A DNA stretch of 64,000 nucleotides from an uncultured Persicobacter sp. (GCA_947498325.1 CANMKE010000001.1:434001-498000); one strand, 5' to 3'; numbered from the stretch's first letter, positions 8,080 to 17,599 are shown. A program made the numbers and translations. The notes: generated from the sequence alone by a model not told the origin.

Positions 8080-8445
8080 TTATACTTGCGCCGAATTAAT
8101 GGCAGCTTTTGTCGCTTCAACCACCTTCTTGCTGTTGCCAATAAAAATCTGTCCGTCATAAAGTGTAACAGGTCGTTTCAAAAAAGTATAATCTTCCAAA
8201 ATCAACGCCTTATAATCTTCTTCGGTCAGGTTCTGATCTTTCAGACCTCGGGCAGCATAATTTCGGGCACGGCGACTGAAAAGGGATTCATAATTACCTG
8301 CGAGTGCCTGCATTTCTTCGAGTTGCTTTTCGGTGATTTGCTCCGTTTTGATGTCCTGAAGCTCAACGGTTTGGTCCAACTGTAATTCGGAAAGAATTTT
8401 TTTGCAAGTACTGCAGGTGGCCAAGTGATAAATTTTTCTTGTCAT
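8080..8445 (-). CDS. ArsC/Spx-family thioredoxin-fold protein
   Basis: A 121-residue protein of the arsenate reductase/Spx/YffB family: CSTCKK at residues 11-16, a helical middle insert with the usual RRARNY segment, and the LKRPV motif (about 91-95) with the conserved cis-Pro region that closes the active site. It lacks any ars operon neighbours, so true arsenate reduction is not implied; the YffB-like group of small glutathione-related redox proteins is equally possible. It is divergent from miaA and ends about 50 bp upstream of the riboswitch leader. Confidence 0.85.
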   Translation of the reverse strand: MTRKIYHLATCSTCKKILSELQLDQTVELQDIKTEQITEKQLEEMQALAGNYESLFSRRARNYAARGLKDQNLTEEDYKALILEDYTFLKRPVTLYDGQIFIGNSKKVVEATKAAINSAQV

Positions 8446-8460
8446 GATTGCTGGTGTTTA

Positions 8461-8494
8461 TTGAAGTGGCAAGTTGGGATTTTTTTTACTTTTG
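8461..8494 (+). promoter_or_regulatory. Promoter of miaA (Bacteroidota type)
   Basis: TACTTTTG at 8487-8494 matches the TAnnTTTG -7 element. A TTG at 8461-8463 lies 23 bp upstream, at the long end of the accepted spacing. The miaA ATG is about 26 bp downstream. Confidence 0.55.
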
Positions 8495-8520
8495 TAAAAT
8501 CATAGTGAAAAATTATTGGG

Positions 8521-9441
8521 ATGAGAAATGAACTGATCACCATCATAGGGCCGACGGCTTCAGGAAAAACAGCACATGCTGTGGCACTTGCTCAGGCATT
8601 AAATGGCGAAATTATTAGCGGCGATTCACGTCAGATTTATCGGAAGATGGATATTGGGACAGGGAAAGACCTGGCAGAATATGGTGATGTCGCCCACCAT
8701 TTGATTGATATCCGTGATGCAGGCTATCGTTATAACCTGAGTGAATTTCAAAAGGATTTTCATGCGGCATTTCAGCAAATTATTTCACGGGCTAAATTAC
8801 CGATCCTCTGTGGCGGCACAGGGCTTTATATACAGACCATTTTGGAGGGGAATGAAAATACCATTGTGCCCGTGGATGCGCAATGGCGGCGGCAAAGTGA
8901 GGCCCTGACCGACGAAGCCCTGACCGACTTGCTGAAGGAGCTGGGGGCGCCAGCGTATTTTTCAGACTGGGGGCACCGCAAGCGTACCATTAGAGCAATT
9001 GAGATTGCACGCTTTTTTCAGCAACATAATGCGCAAGAATTACCAACATGGGTAAAACCATTACCCCTCGAAAAGCAGCTGTTAGTTGGTATTGATATTC
9101 ATCGTGACCTTAGAAGAAAGAAAATAACATTACGCCTTCAGAAAAGGTTAGAAGAGGGAATGATCGAAGAGGTGCAAAGCTTATTGGAGCAAGTGCCTGC
9201 TGAGGACTTGATTTACTATGGTTTGGAGTATAAATTGATTACTGAACACCTTTTGGGGGATTTGTCCTACGAGGAGATGTTTATGTCCTTAGAAGCCCAA
9301 ATTCACCGTTTTTCAAAACGTCAGATGACGTTTTTCCGTAGAATGGAGAAGCGGGGGCATAAGATTTTGTGGCTAAGTGCAGAAAACGGTCTTCAAGAAA
9401 ATATTCAAAACATTATTTCTCATTGGAATAAAAATAATTGA
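8521..9441 (+). CDS. miaA: tRNA dimethylallyltransferase
   Basis: A 306-residue enzyme that transfers the dimethylallyl group to N6 of A37 in tRNAs reading U-starting codons. The P-loop GPTASGKT sits at residues 10-17, followed by the substrate motif SGDSRQIYRKMDIGTGK (about 38-54), HHLIDI, and CGGTGLYI for prenyl-donor binding. The C-terminal helix includes the RFSKRQMTFFRR tRNA-contacting region. Length is normal for Bacteroidota. It is transcribed divergently from the ArsC-like gene. Confidence 0.95.
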   Translation: MRNELITIIGPTASGKTAHAVALAQALNGEIISGDSRQIYRKMDIGTGKDLAEYGDVAHHLIDIRDAGYRYNLSEFQKDFHAAFQQIISRAKLPILCGGTGLYIQTILEGNENTIVPVDAQWRRQSEALTDEALTDLLKELGAPAYFSDWGHRKRTIRAIEIARFFQQHNAQELPTWVKPLPLEKQLLVGIDIHRDLRRKKITLRLQKRLEEGMIEEVQSLLEQVPAEDLIYYGLEYKLITEHLLGDLSYEEMFMSLEAQIHRFSKRQMTFFRRMEKRGHKILWLSAENGLQENIQNIISHWNKNN

Positions 9442-9508
9442 TTGTCTTATTTTATGTCAAAATTGGAACGATTATTGATTATTCCTTATTGTAACTAAAG
9501 ATACTTAT

Positions 9509-9640
9509 ATGATCAGTATAACCATCTTTGCTTTACTTTCTGTTGCTTCAGTAGCAATTTATAGAAAAGAGCAAATTAAAAAGACCAAAAAGGCACAGTT
9601 AGTTCCTGTTAGAGCGAAGAATAACCGTCGCCCTTTCTGA
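9509..9640 (+). CDS. Small single-helix membrane protein (43 aa)
   Basis: A 43-codon frame from ATG to TGA: residues 2-17 are hydrophobic (ISITIFALLSVASVAI), then a strongly basic tail (YRKEQIKKTKKAQ...NNRRPF). This is the usual design of a single-pass inner-membrane small protein with cytoplasmic basic tail. A clear terminator follows 30 bp after the stop, and about 65 bp of leader precede it. Function unknown; no relative recognised. Confidence 0.5.
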   Translation: MISITIFALLSVASVAIYRKEQIKKTKKAQLVPVRAKNNRRPF

Positions 9641-9669
9641 TTTTAGATTAAAATTGTTTTATAATATCA

Positions 9670-9700
9670 AACGCAGTTCAATTTGGACTGCGTTTTTTTT
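9670..9700 (+). terminator. Rho-independent terminator
   Basis: AACGCAGTTC pairs with GGACTGCGTT around a short loop and is followed by eight T. It ends the miaA/small-protein transcript. Confidence 0.9.
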
Positions 9701-9791
9701 AGTTTTGTATTTACCGTTGAGTAAAATGCAACTGCAAACCTCAGCCTGGAACTGAATACAAATTTTTGGAATTGAACATACTCAAGCTATT

Positions 9792-11378
9792 ATGAGCAAA
9801 AATATTTTGACCGTTTTTATGTTGATCTTTTTCGTGGGGGCAAGTCATCGGACTTGGGCACAAACGGATATCGATGTTTTACATTATCGTTTTGACATTT
9901 TGGTCAATAGTATCAATGATAGCATTCAAGGAACGGCGCAGGTACATTTTCTGGCACGTGAAAATAAAAGTAACTTCACCCTGGACCTTGTGGGGCAATC
10001 TGAAGACGGTGGAATGCTCGTTGATCAGGTGAGTGCAGGCGGTCGGCAGGTAGACTTCAGTCAGGATCTTGATCAGTTGATGATCGAAAGTGCAATATCG
10101 AAAGGCGATACCGCTACGGTGACCATTAAATATGCAGGTGTTCCCAAAGACGGGTTGATTATCAGCCAAAATAGACATGGCCATAAGACCTTTTTTGGAG
10201 ATAACTGGCCTGTTAGGGCGAAGAACTATCTGCCAGTAATGGATCGGCCTGATGATAAGGCCTCGGTAGATTGGTATATTACCGCCCCAGAATATATGTC
10301 GGTTGTTGCCAATGGAAAGTTGGTGTCCTCACAGTGGCATGGGGGAATGTACAAAGACTGGCATTATCGTGAAGCCACGCCTATCCCGACGAAGGTGATG
10401 GTTTTTGGTGCCGCTAAATTGGCTTCCTGGGAGATTGATGGGCAGGGGATTCCGATGAAAGGATTTGCTTATGCTGAGGATTCTGCGAAAATGCATGAGG
10501 CCCTGACAGTGACCAATAAGGTCATGGATTTTTTCAGTGAATACATCGGACCATATCCTTTCGAGGCATTGTGGCAGGTGCAGTCTACCACTCGCTACGG
10601 AGGAATGGAGAATGCGGGAAACATCTTTTATGATGAAAATGCGGTGGACGATCCTAAAAAAATGGAAACGTTGATCGCTCATGAGATCGCTCATCAGTGG
10701 TTTGGAAATACCGTTACGGAAGCCAGCTGGAATGATTTGTGGTTGTCGGAGGGTTTTGCTACTTACTTTACAGCCATGTACTTGGAGCATGAGTACGGTA
10801 CTGCTGCGCTGAATGAATATATGGGGCAGGCAAGGGAGCGCTTGTTGGCCTTTAAGGCTAAGTTTCCGTCGAAAGTGGTTCGTCCTGGGGGGAATCCTGA
10901 TCCCTCAAAACTATTGAATGCTTATTCATATCAGAAGGGAGCGTGGGTTTTGCATATGCTTCGTCAGGAGATTGGTGATGCCGCCTTTCATGCAGGAATA
11001 CAAAAATATTACAATACCTACAAAGGGAAAAATGCTTCAACTGCTGATTTTGAGCGAGTAATGCAGTCAACGACCAAGCGTGATTTGAAAGGTTTTTTTC
11101 AGCATTGGCTGGAAACGCCTTTATTGCCCCGACTGAGCTATACTGTTGCTTATGATAAAGAACATAAGGAAACGATCGTTACGGTGAAGCAGCATCAGTA
11201 TAAGCTGGTGAAGATCAAAATCGAATTTATGGCGATCACTTTTGAAGGGGATAAAATTTATTTTTCCCGTGATTTAGATCAGCAGGAACAGACATTCCGC
11301 TTGCAAACAGGAGAGCAGGTAAATGCGATAAAGCTCGATCCTAATGATCAGATCCTGTTTTTGGTAGGCGATAATTAA
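9792..11378 (+). CDS. M1-family zinc aminopeptidase
   Basis: A 528-residue exported metallopeptidase. It has a signal peptide (residues 1-24, ending ...RTWAQ), an N-terminal beta domain, and the catalytic domain with GGMENAGN (exopeptidase motif) and HEIAHQ at about 297-302, with the third zinc ligand E320 18 residues after the second His. The C-terminal helical domain is short compared with aminopeptidase N (about 870 residues), as in other compact Bacteroidota M1 enzymes. It would trim N-terminal residues from peptides in the periplasm or outside the cell. Monocistronic between two terminators. Confidence 0.93.
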   Translation: MSKNILTVFMLIFFVGASHRTWAQTDIDVLHYRFDILVNSINDSIQGTAQVHFLARENKSNFTLDLVGQSEDGGMLVDQVSAGGRQVDFSQDLDQLMIESAISKGDTATVTIKYAGVPKDGLIISQNRHGHKTFFGDNWPVRAKNYLPVMDRPDDKASVDWYITAPEYMSVVANGKLVSSQWHGGMYKDWHYREATPIPTKVMVFGAAKLASWEIDGQGIPMKGFAYAEDSAKMHEALTVTNKVMDFFSEYIGPYPFEALWQVQSTTRYGGMENAGNIFYDENAVDDPKKMETLIAHEIAHQWFGNTVTEASWNDLWLSEGFATYFTAMYLEHEYGTAALNEYMGQARERLLAFKAKFPSKVVRPGGNPDPSKLLNAYSYQKGAWVLHMLRQEIGDAAFHAGIQKYYNTYKGKNASTADFERVMQSTTKRDLKGFFQHWLETPLLPRLSYTVAYDKEHKETIVTVKQHQYKLVKIKIEFMAITFEGDKIYFSRDLDQQEQTFRLQTGEQVNAIKLDPNDQILFLVGDN

Positions 11379-11447
11379 GAACGAGGAGCATTCCTATGTT
11401 GGAAGGGGTATAGGAAGGTGGAGCGTAGCGCATGGGAATTAACCCAC

Positions 11448-11487
11448 AAAAAAGGGCGACAATATAAAGATTGTCGCCCTTTTTTAC
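11448..11487. terminator. Bidirectional terminator
   Basis: AAAAAAGGGCGACAA pairs with TTGTCGCCCTTTTTT. It serves both the M1 peptidase gene (plus) and the small unknown gene at 11499-11783 (minus). Confidence 0.9.
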
Positions 11488-11498
11488 GCAAAGCATAT

Positions 11499-11783
11499 TT
11501 AGTTGATTTCTTCTTTTGGCGTTGGTGGCTGGAGTGAATAAATGATTGATCTCGAAATAAGGTCCCAATCGACCATCATGGCAGAATCCAAAACGAGCTG
11601 CGGTTCTATATCATCAGCTTCTGTGGTTACGCGATGCGCCATTTTTGAGATCCATTCTCTAATTTGTGCACTTAAAGCATCCTGATCATTATTTACTGCG
11701 GCGGCTTTGCTTTGCCATGTTTTGATGCTTTGGTCATCATGACAAACTAATTTCCAAACGAGTGCTGTTTCCTTATTCATCAT
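11499..11783 (-). CDS. Hypothetical protein (94 aa)
   Basis: A 94-residue soluble protein without signal peptide or membrane helix, acidic and probably mostly helical (KTWQSKAAAVNNDQDALSA region). It is not recognised. It starts either at the first or second of two adjacent ATG codons. It converges on the M1 peptidase gene and shares its terminator. No functional context is visible, since the upstream class IV aminotransferase gene is 82 bp away on the same strand. Confidence 0.6.
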   Translation of the reverse strand: MMNKETALVWKLVCHDDQSIKTWQSKAAAVNNDQDALSAQIREWISKMAHRVTTEADDIEPQLVLDSAMMVDWDLISRSIIYSLQPPTPKEEIN

Positions 11784-11864
11784 AGTTCCAGTAGTTTAAT
11801 CCCTATATATACTATGATGAACGTGTTTTGCGGCGCTTCGTTTTAAATCTTGATCACATTCAGG

Positions 11865-12692
11865 TCATTTCACCTGATTATAATGATTTTGCAATATTGC
11901 CACCTCCTCGGGTAAGGTTTCTTCAAATAAAAGATGTTCTAATTGTGCAATCGGGACCATGCCCGTCACATTTGTTTTCCATAGGTGGGAAGCTTTTTCA
12001 AGATGAAGCAGCGAATATTCTCCGCGGTTTACGGTGTAGCCTTGCTCCTCAAGTTCTTCAATAAGTGCTGCCCGCCTGACACCCGCTATGCAACCTGTGT
12101 TCAGGGAGGGCGTGAAAAACTCATTCCCCTTTTTCCAGAATAAATTTGCGCTTCCGGCTTCGGAAAGGTGGCCTCTGCGATCGCAAAGAATAATCTCTTC
12201 CCATTCGTTTTCCCGTTTTTCAATGCCAGCCATCACGTAGCTGAGGGCATTCATTGTTTTGCAGGAAGAGAAAGGGGAGGGACTCAAAAATAAACTTTTA
12301 CAAATGCCGACATTTTTCAGTGCCTGATGCTTGGCTGGGTGATATTCTCGGCTGGTGATCAGGTAGTGAAAATCCGTGCCTGTGGGGGTGTAGAGCCCAC
12401 CCTGTTGTCGCCAAACGAAAATTTTTATCCTCGAATCCGACATTCTGTTGATTTTTGCCAATTCCAGGATTTTTTCTTCCCATTCAATGGGTTCTTTTGT
12501 GGAGGAATTTGCTAATTTCAAGGCATGAAGGCCCTTTTTTAGTCTTTGAAGGTGATATGGTAAGTATTGGATTTTGGCATCTTTAAGGATGATTGTTTCA
12601 AAGATCCCATCAGCGTACTGAAAGCCACGATCGTTGGATGATATTTTTACCGCAGTGGCATCGAGAATATGACCATCAAAATTTACCTTCAT
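11865..12692 (-). CDS. PLP-dependent class IV aminotransferase / aminodeoxychorismate lyase-like
   Basis: A 275-residue enzyme of fold-type IV PLP proteins. The start was placed at MKVNFDG because it matches the family's N-terminus; an upstream ATG at 12755 adds 21 residues unlike the family. Visible features are the DRGFQYADGIFETI strand (residues about 20-33), a Lys in the SCKTMNALSYV segment that is the expected PLP lysine, LSEAGSANLFW for the cofactor phosphate region, and GCIAGVRR. It may make p-aminobenzoate from aminodeoxychorismate (PabC) or act on branched-chain or D-amino acids; the motifs do not decide. Divergent from the serine dehydratase subunit gene. Confidence 0.85.
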   Translation of the reverse strand: MKVNFDGHILDATAVKISSNDRGFQYADGIFETIILKDAKIQYLPYHLQRLKKGLHALKLANSSTKEPIEWEEKILELAKINRMSDSRIKIFVWRQQGGLYTPTGTDFHYLITSREYHPAKHQALKNVGICKSLFLSPSPFSSCKTMNALSYVMAGIEKRENEWEEIILCDRRGHLSEAGSANLFWKKGNEFFTPSLNTGCIAGVRRAALIEELEEQGYTVNRGEYSLLHLEKASHLWKTNVTGMVPIAQLEHLLFEETLPEEVAILQNHYNQVK

Positions 12693-12763
12693 AATTGAAA
12701 AATGACCGATTAAATAATAATTGTTTATCAGTAGCGAATTTAATAATATTTTCAATATAAGTT

Positions 12764-13438
12764 ATGGCAGAGAGAAGCAGCGTTTTCGATATGATTGGTC
12801 CAGTGATGATCGGCCCATCGAGCAGTCACACTGCGGGTGTTGTTAGGATTGCCCGTGCGGCCATCAGAATTTTGGGTGCTCAGCCTGAACATGCTGAGAT
12901 TACTTTTTATAATTCATTTGCCCGAACCTATGAGGGGCACGGTTCTGACCGCGCAATATTGGCAGGTTTGCTGGATTTTCATACGGATGACAAGCGCATC
13001 AAGACCGCCTTTGAGCATGCCGAGGAAGCGGGAATGGCCTATGAGTTTAAGTCCGTGGGAAATGCTTCGACCATGCACCCAAACACCATTAAGTTGCGGC
13101 TGAAGGCTCAGGATAATGTGGTGGAGGTGATCGGTGAAAGTCGCGGTGGCGGTGTGATCCGTATTGCGGAAGTGAATGGGTTCTCAGCGAATTTCTCAGC
13201 CAACTTGCATACTTTGATTATCCTTGCGGATGATCGTCCGGGATCGATTGCCTTTATTTCAAATATTTTATCTCATGATAATTGCAATATTGCCAACATG
13301 ACGGTATCGCGCAGAGGAAAGTCGGATTTGGCCTGCCAGGTGATTGAGATGGATTCCCCGCTGCGCCCTTTAACAACGCAATATATCGATAGCCTAAGCT
13401 GGGTAAAGCACATTTTGTATGTGCCGATTATTGAATAA
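12764..13438 (+). CDS. sdaAB: L-serine dehydratase, beta subunit
   Basis: A 224-residue protein matching the beta subunit of two-chain iron-sulfur L-serine dehydratases: RSSVFDMIGPVMIGPSSSHT at residues 4-23 (serine-binding SSSHT), GHGSDRAILAGLL, HPNT, and a C-terminal ACT domain from about 147. The cluster-binding alpha subunit is not in this window, so it must be encoded elsewhere or be absent. It is 28 bp upstream of the TolC-family gene and may be co-transcribed with it, though no functional link is evident. Confidence 0.9.
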   Translation: MAERSSVFDMIGPVMIGPSSSHTAGVVRIARAAIRILGAQPEHAEITFYNSFARTYEGHGSDRAILAGLLDFHTDDKRIKTAFEHAEEAGMAYEFKSVGNASTMHPNTIKLRLKAQDNVVEVIGESRGGGVIRIAEVNGFSANFSANLHTLIILADDRPGSIAFISNILSHDNCNIANMTVSRRGKSDLACQVIEMDSPLRPLTTQYIDSLSWVKHILYVPIIE

Positions 13439-13466
13439 CAACACGGAACAATTTTAACCTAATTAT

Positions 13467-14915
13467 ATGAACTGGAAACATCTGCCTATCTTTTTTTTGC
13501 TCAGCCTGCCCTGCATGACTGTTCAAGCGCAGCAACCTGCCGACGGTGGCTGGGACCTTTTGGCGTGTATTGAATACGCCAAGAGCAATAGCCTTGTGGT
13601 CAGTCAGCAAAAACTGAACAAGCAAGAGTCAGAAATTAACCTGAAGCAGGCACGGGCGAGTCGCTTTCCGACCATTTCAGGGGGTGGCCGTTATGGTAAT
13701 TCCTGGGGGCGCTCCATTGACCGAACCACGAACCTTTTTGTGAATCAGCGGATTCAGACCAATGGGGTTTTTGCCAACGCCAATATGCCAATTTTTGCAG
13801 GCATGCAGGTCAATAATAACATCAATCAGGCAAATACAGAAACCAATATTGCAGAGAAAGACCTTGAAAAGTCACTCAATGATGTCATGCTTCAGGTAAC
13901 ACAAAGTTACATGAATGTGATTTTCAATAAAGAGCTGTTGGCCAATGCCAAGGATAAAGTGGCCACCACTGAAAAGCAGGTAGATCAGCTCGAAAAGCAA
14001 TACAATGCTGGTGCGGTGGCAAAAACGGAACTGCTACAGATGCAATCTACTTTGGCGTCCAATGAGGCGGAACAAATTCAGCAGGAAAATAACCTGCGTT
14101 TTGCTTTGCTTCAGTTGCAGCAGAATATGCAAAAACCTGTCTCCACAGATTTCGATATTGTTGTGCCAGACATCAATCCTGACAAATACCCGTGGATTAA
14201 TCAAACGGTGGAGCAAGTATATGCTATGGCATTGCAGACGCAGCCAGAAATTCAGGCGGCTGAAGAGCGCGAAACCAGTGCTTTATATGCTATGAGAATG
14301 GCCAAAGGAGCATTATTACCGAGTTTATCACTTTCAGCAAGTACCTTTACCAACTACTCGGATCAGAATTTGGTACCAATTGGGGATGAGGTAGAGGTAA
14401 TTGCCCGATCTTCTTCCATCTTTTTGGATCAGGCGGGAAATCAGCCCGTATACCAAAAGTTTTCCATTCCTTCAGGGGAGTTTCAGACCGTCGGCTGGAC
14501 CAAACAATATTCAGATAACTGGTCGAATGAATTACTGCTGAACCTGAGCATTCCTATTTTTGAGGGCTTTAAACGCACAGGTGATTATCAGCGTGCAAAA
14601 ATCCAACAAAACAGGGCGGCGCTTAATGCTGTACAGACGAAAAATGAACTTCGCCAGAGCATTGAGCAAGCTTATAACGATGCCTATTCTGCCGTGAAAA
14701 CCTACGATGCGGCACAGAAATCTGTGATTGCTCTTGAGGAAAACCTTCGTGCGGTACAATCGCGTTTCGATGCAGGAAGCGCCAATAGCGTAGAATTTCA
14801 GATTGCCTCCAACAGCCTTTTTGCAGCCAATACGGAATTGGTGCGGGCGAAATATGATTATGTTTTCAAGCTGAAATTACTGGAATTCTATACGGGTCAG
14901 CCCATCACTTTGTAA
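13467..14915 (+). CDS. TolC-family outer membrane efflux protein
   Basis: A 482-residue outer-membrane channel subunit. It has a signal peptide ending at TVQAQ (about residue 22), two tandem helical-hairpin repeats of the OEP family rich in Gln/Asn/Ala, and the typical paired LxxAxxNSLVVSQQKLN and YNAGAVAKTELLQMQS segments. Length is normal. It would form the trimeric tunnel of a tripartite exporter with the adaptor encoded 21 bp downstream. No inner-membrane pump gene follows. Confidence 0.93.
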   Translation: MNWKHLPIFFLLSLPCMTVQAQQPADGGWDLLACIEYAKSNSLVVSQQKLNKQESEINLKQARASRFPTISGGGRYGNSWGRSIDRTTNLFVNQRIQTNGVFANANMPIFAGMQVNNNINQANTETNIAEKDLEKSLNDVMLQVTQSYMNVIFNKELLANAKDKVATTEKQVDQLEKQYNAGAVAKTELLQMQSTLASNEAEQIQQENNLRFALLQLQQNMQKPVSTDFDIVVPDINPDKYPWINQTVEQVYAMALQTQPEIQAAEERETSALYAMRMAKGALLPSLSLSASTFTNYSDQNLVPIGDEVEVIARSSSIFLDQAGNQPVYQKFSIPSGEFQTVGWTKQYSDNWSNELLLNLSIPIFEGFKRTGDYQRAKIQQNRAALNAVQTKNELRQSIEQAYNDAYSAVKTYDAAQKSVIALEENLRAVQSRFDAGSANSVEFQIASNSLFAANTELVRAKYDYVFKLKLLEFYTGQPITL

Positions 14916-14936
14916 CCACTTTTAAAATATTATACC

Positions 14937-16247
14937 ATGAGTTTTTTTAGTAATATACTTCGCCCAAAGGTGTTGTTGATTATCCTTGGGGTAGTCCTTC
15001 TTTCCTTGTTTGGCTTGCATAAAGCTGGCGTGATCGGTTCCGATGAAGGGGTCGTTGTAGAGTTAGGTATGGTCCGATTGGGAGACCTTACGGAGGTGGT
15101 GAGTGCTTCGGGAATGATTCAGCCCGTGGTTGAAGTGAACATTTCGCCAGAGGTTTCTGGGGAGATCATCAAATTGAATATTCAGGAAGGGGATTCTGTG
15201 AAAAGTGGTGCACTATTGGCAAGAATTCGCCCTGACAATTTTATTTCAGCAGTGGACCGTGCGCGTGCGGCCTATAACCAGCAACAGGCGAACCTCGCAG
15301 TGGCAAAGTCTAACCTGGCCAAGGGCAAAGCTAATTTTGTTCGGGCGGAACAGGAGTACAAACGTCAGCAACAGCTGAAAAAGGACGAAGTGGTTTCTGT
15401 TGCAGATTTCCAGCGTGCCGAAGCGGAATTTCTTGCTGCTAAAGAGGATCTGGGGGCAGCGGAGGAGAATGTAAAGGCCTCCAATTATATTGTTAAATCA
15501 TCGAGGGCTTCTTTGGCGGAGGCTCAGGAAAATTTGCGCCTGACGAACATTGTGGCGCCGATGGATGGTAAGGTTACGAAGCTGAGCGTTGAAAAAGGTG
15601 AACGGGTTGTAGGGACACAAACTATGGCAGGTACTGAAATGATGCGTATAGCGGACCTTTCAGCGATGGAAGCCAGAGTGGATGTGAATGAGAATGATAT
15701 CATCAGGGTGCATAAGGGCGATACGGCTATTATTAATGTTGATTCTTATGCTTATTTAAATAAGAAATTTACGGGTGTGGTAACCTCGATTGCCAACACA
15801 GCAAAAGATAAGGCCTCAGCAGATGCTATTACGGAGTTTGAGGTGAAAATCCGTGTATTGAATTCCTCCTATGCTGATTTGTTGGAAGAGCAAAACGGTT
15901 TCCCTTTCCGTCCAGGAATGACGGCCAGTGTTGAGATAAAAACCAAAACTCGGAAAGATGCTGTGATGGCACCGCTTTCAGCAGTAACCACCCGTTCGGT
16001 TGCCGACAGCCTGAAGCACGGTGGCGTTGGTCGTTCGGATAAGGAAATTGAGGAAGTGGTGTTCATTAAGGATGGTGATGTGGCGAAGAAAGTGCCCGTT
16101 AAGACGGGTATTTCCAATTTCGATTTCATTGAAATCACCGAAGGGTTAAACTCTGGCGATGAATTGATCACGGGTCCTTATCAGATTATTTCCCGTAATC
16201 TAAACGATGGCGACAAGGTTCGTGTAGCGGAAAAGGAGGAAGAGTAA
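14937..16247 (+). CDS. Periplasmic adaptor (HlyD/MacA-like) of a tripartite efflux system
   Basis: A 436-residue membrane-fusion protein: one N-terminal membrane anchor (residues 10-30), a barrel-sandwich (lipoyl-like) domain split by a long alpha-helical hairpin (about 100-200, Ala/Gln-rich), then a second lipoyl half with IVAPMDGKVTKLSVEKGE, a beta-barrel and a membrane-proximal domain. The pattern fits MacA-type adaptors that work with ABC exporters. In most Bacteroidota an ABC ATPase and permease follow. Here a terminator follows instead, so the pump must be supplied from elsewhere. Confidence 0.92.
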   Translation: MSFFSNILRPKVLLIILGVVLLSLFGLHKAGVIGSDEGVVVELGMVRLGDLTEVVSASGMIQPVVEVNISPEVSGEIIKLNIQEGDSVKSGALLARIRPDNFISAVDRARAAYNQQQANLAVAKSNLAKGKANFVRAEQEYKRQQQLKKDEVVSVADFQRAEAEFLAAKEDLGAAEENVKASNYIVKSSRASLAEAQENLRLTNIVAPMDGKVTKLSVEKGERVVGTQTMAGTEMMRIADLSAMEARVDVNENDIIRVHKGDTAIINVDSYAYLNKKFTGVVTSIANTAKDKASADAITEFEVKIRVLNSSYADLLEEQNGFPFRPGMTASVEIKTKTRKDAVMAPLSAVTTRSVADSLKHGGVGRSDKEIEEVVFIKDGDVAKKVPVKTGISNFDFIEITEGLNSGDELITGPYQIISRNLNDGDKVRVAEKEEE

Positions 16248-16314
16248 TTGCATCATCAAACAAGCGATAGGGGAGTGCCATCATTTCGGAAGAAAGGTGT
16301 TACCCCCATCAGCA

Positions 16315-16354
16315 TAAAAAAAGGCCCTTACGCTAACCGTAAGGGCCTTTTTTA
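16315..16354. terminator. Bidirectional terminator
   Basis: A strong hairpin, AAGGCCCTTACG pairing with CGTAAGGGCCTT, is flanked by A and T runs on either side. It closes the adaptor gene (plus) and pepT (minus). Confidence 0.93.
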
Positions 16355-16366
16355 TCGCAGATGAAA

Positions 16367-17599
16367 TTATTGGTGCTTCTGGGCAGTTAGTTCAGCAATC
16401 TTTACAATTACTTCAGTGGCTTTCTCAATGGCCTGAACAGGGACAAACTCATACTTTCCATGGAAGTTGTGCCCTCCTGCAAAGATATTCGGACAAGGAA
16501 GCCCCATGAATGAAAGACGCGCGCCATCAGTTCCTCCTCGGATCGGCTTGATCAACGGTTTAATTTCAAGCGATTTCATGGCTTCGGCAGCGATATCAAC
16601 GATCTCCATCACTGGCTCGACCTTCTCACGCATATTGAAATACTGGTCTTTCATTGTCAGCTTGACCATGTCTGTGCCATATTTCTCCTGATATTTCTTG
16701 ACCATCTTCTCTACAAATGCCTTGCGGGCTTCATATTTCTCCCCGTCGTGATCGCGGATAATGAACTGCAATTTAGAGGCTTCAATGGAGCCTTCCATAT
16801 GAACCAGATGGAAAAAACCTTCATAGCCTTCCGTTGTTTCTGGTGTTTCATCAGCAGGGAATTCTTGCGCAAATTCAGTGGCTATTCTCATGGAATTAAC
16901 CATCTTGTCTTTGGCAGCTCCTGGATGAACGGAAACCCCTTTGAATTCGATTGTTGCTCCTGCGGCGTTGAAGTTCTCAAACTCAAGCTCCCCAACAGGG
17001 CCACCGTCAAGGGTGTAAGCGTAATCAGCATTAAATTTTTCAACATCGAAAAGATCAGCACCCTTGCCGACTTCCTCGTCAGGCGTGAAGCAAATTCGGA
17101 TTTCCCCGTGCTTGATTGCTGGATTTTTGATCAGGAATTCCATTGCGGAAACAATCTCTGTTACGCCCGCTTTATCGTCAGCGCCCAAAAGGGTGGTGCC
17201 ATCGGTGGTAATCAAATCCCATCCTTTATACTGAAGGATTTCTGGGAAGTCAGCAGTTTTCAGCACAATGTTTTGTTCTTTATTCAAAACGATGTCTTTG
17301 CCGTCATAATTTTCCCAAAGCTGTGGTTTTACGTTCGCCCCACAGAAATCTGGGGAAGTATCCATATGTGCTACAAACCCGATCGTCGGTACCTGATGAT
17401 CTACATTTGCAGGAAGGGTGGCCATCACATACGCATGTTCGTCGATGGTGACCTCTTCCATCCCAATCTCCTTGAGTTCTTCGACCAGCATATTGGCCAG
17501 GTTAAACTGTTTTTGGGTTGATGGGATTGCTTCGACAGTCGGATCAGATTCCGTGTCGACTTTTACATATCTTGTAAATCTTTCAATGATGGCTTTCAT
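16367..17599 (-). CDS. pepT: Peptidase T (tripeptide aminopeptidase)
   Basis: A 410-residue M20-family cytosolic zinc enzyme that removes the N-terminal residue of tripeptides. The start [20 protein letters not shown] is the canonical pepT N-terminus; an ATG 12 codons upstream was rejected. Visible motifs are [12 protein letters not shown] (metal ligands His and Asp), [22 protein letters not shown] (catalytic Glu pair), [14 protein letters not shown] and [14 protein letters not shown]. It lies 44 bp downstream of the unknown gene at 17644-18330, possibly in the same transcript. Confidence 0.96.
   Translation of the reverse strand: MKAIIERFTRYVKVDTESDPTVEAIPSTQKQFNLANMLVEELKEIGMEEVTIDEHAYVMATLPANVDHQVPTIGFVAHMDTSPDFCGANVKPQLWENYDGKDIVLNKEQNIVLKTADFPEILQYKGWDLITTDGTTLLGADDKAGVTEIVSAMEFLIKNPAIKHGEIRICFTPDEEVGKGADLFDVEKFNADYAYTLDGGPVGELEFENFNAAGATIEFKGVSVHPGAAKDKMVNSMRIATEFAQEFPADETPETTEGYEGFFHLVHMEGSIEASKLQFIIRDHDGEKYEARKAFVEKMVKKYQEKYGTDMVKLTMKDQYFNMREKVEPVMEIVDIAAEAMKSLEIKPLIKPIRGGTDGARLSFMGLPCPNIFAGGHNFHGKYEFVPVQAIEKATEVIVKIAELTAQKHQ

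Noticed and set aside
7870-8385. 171-codon plus-strand frame
   Set aside because: It reads antisense through the cobalamin riboswitch and the ArsC-like gene.
16748-17521. 257-codon plus-strand frame
   Set aside because: Antisense to pepT, which is certain from its motifs.
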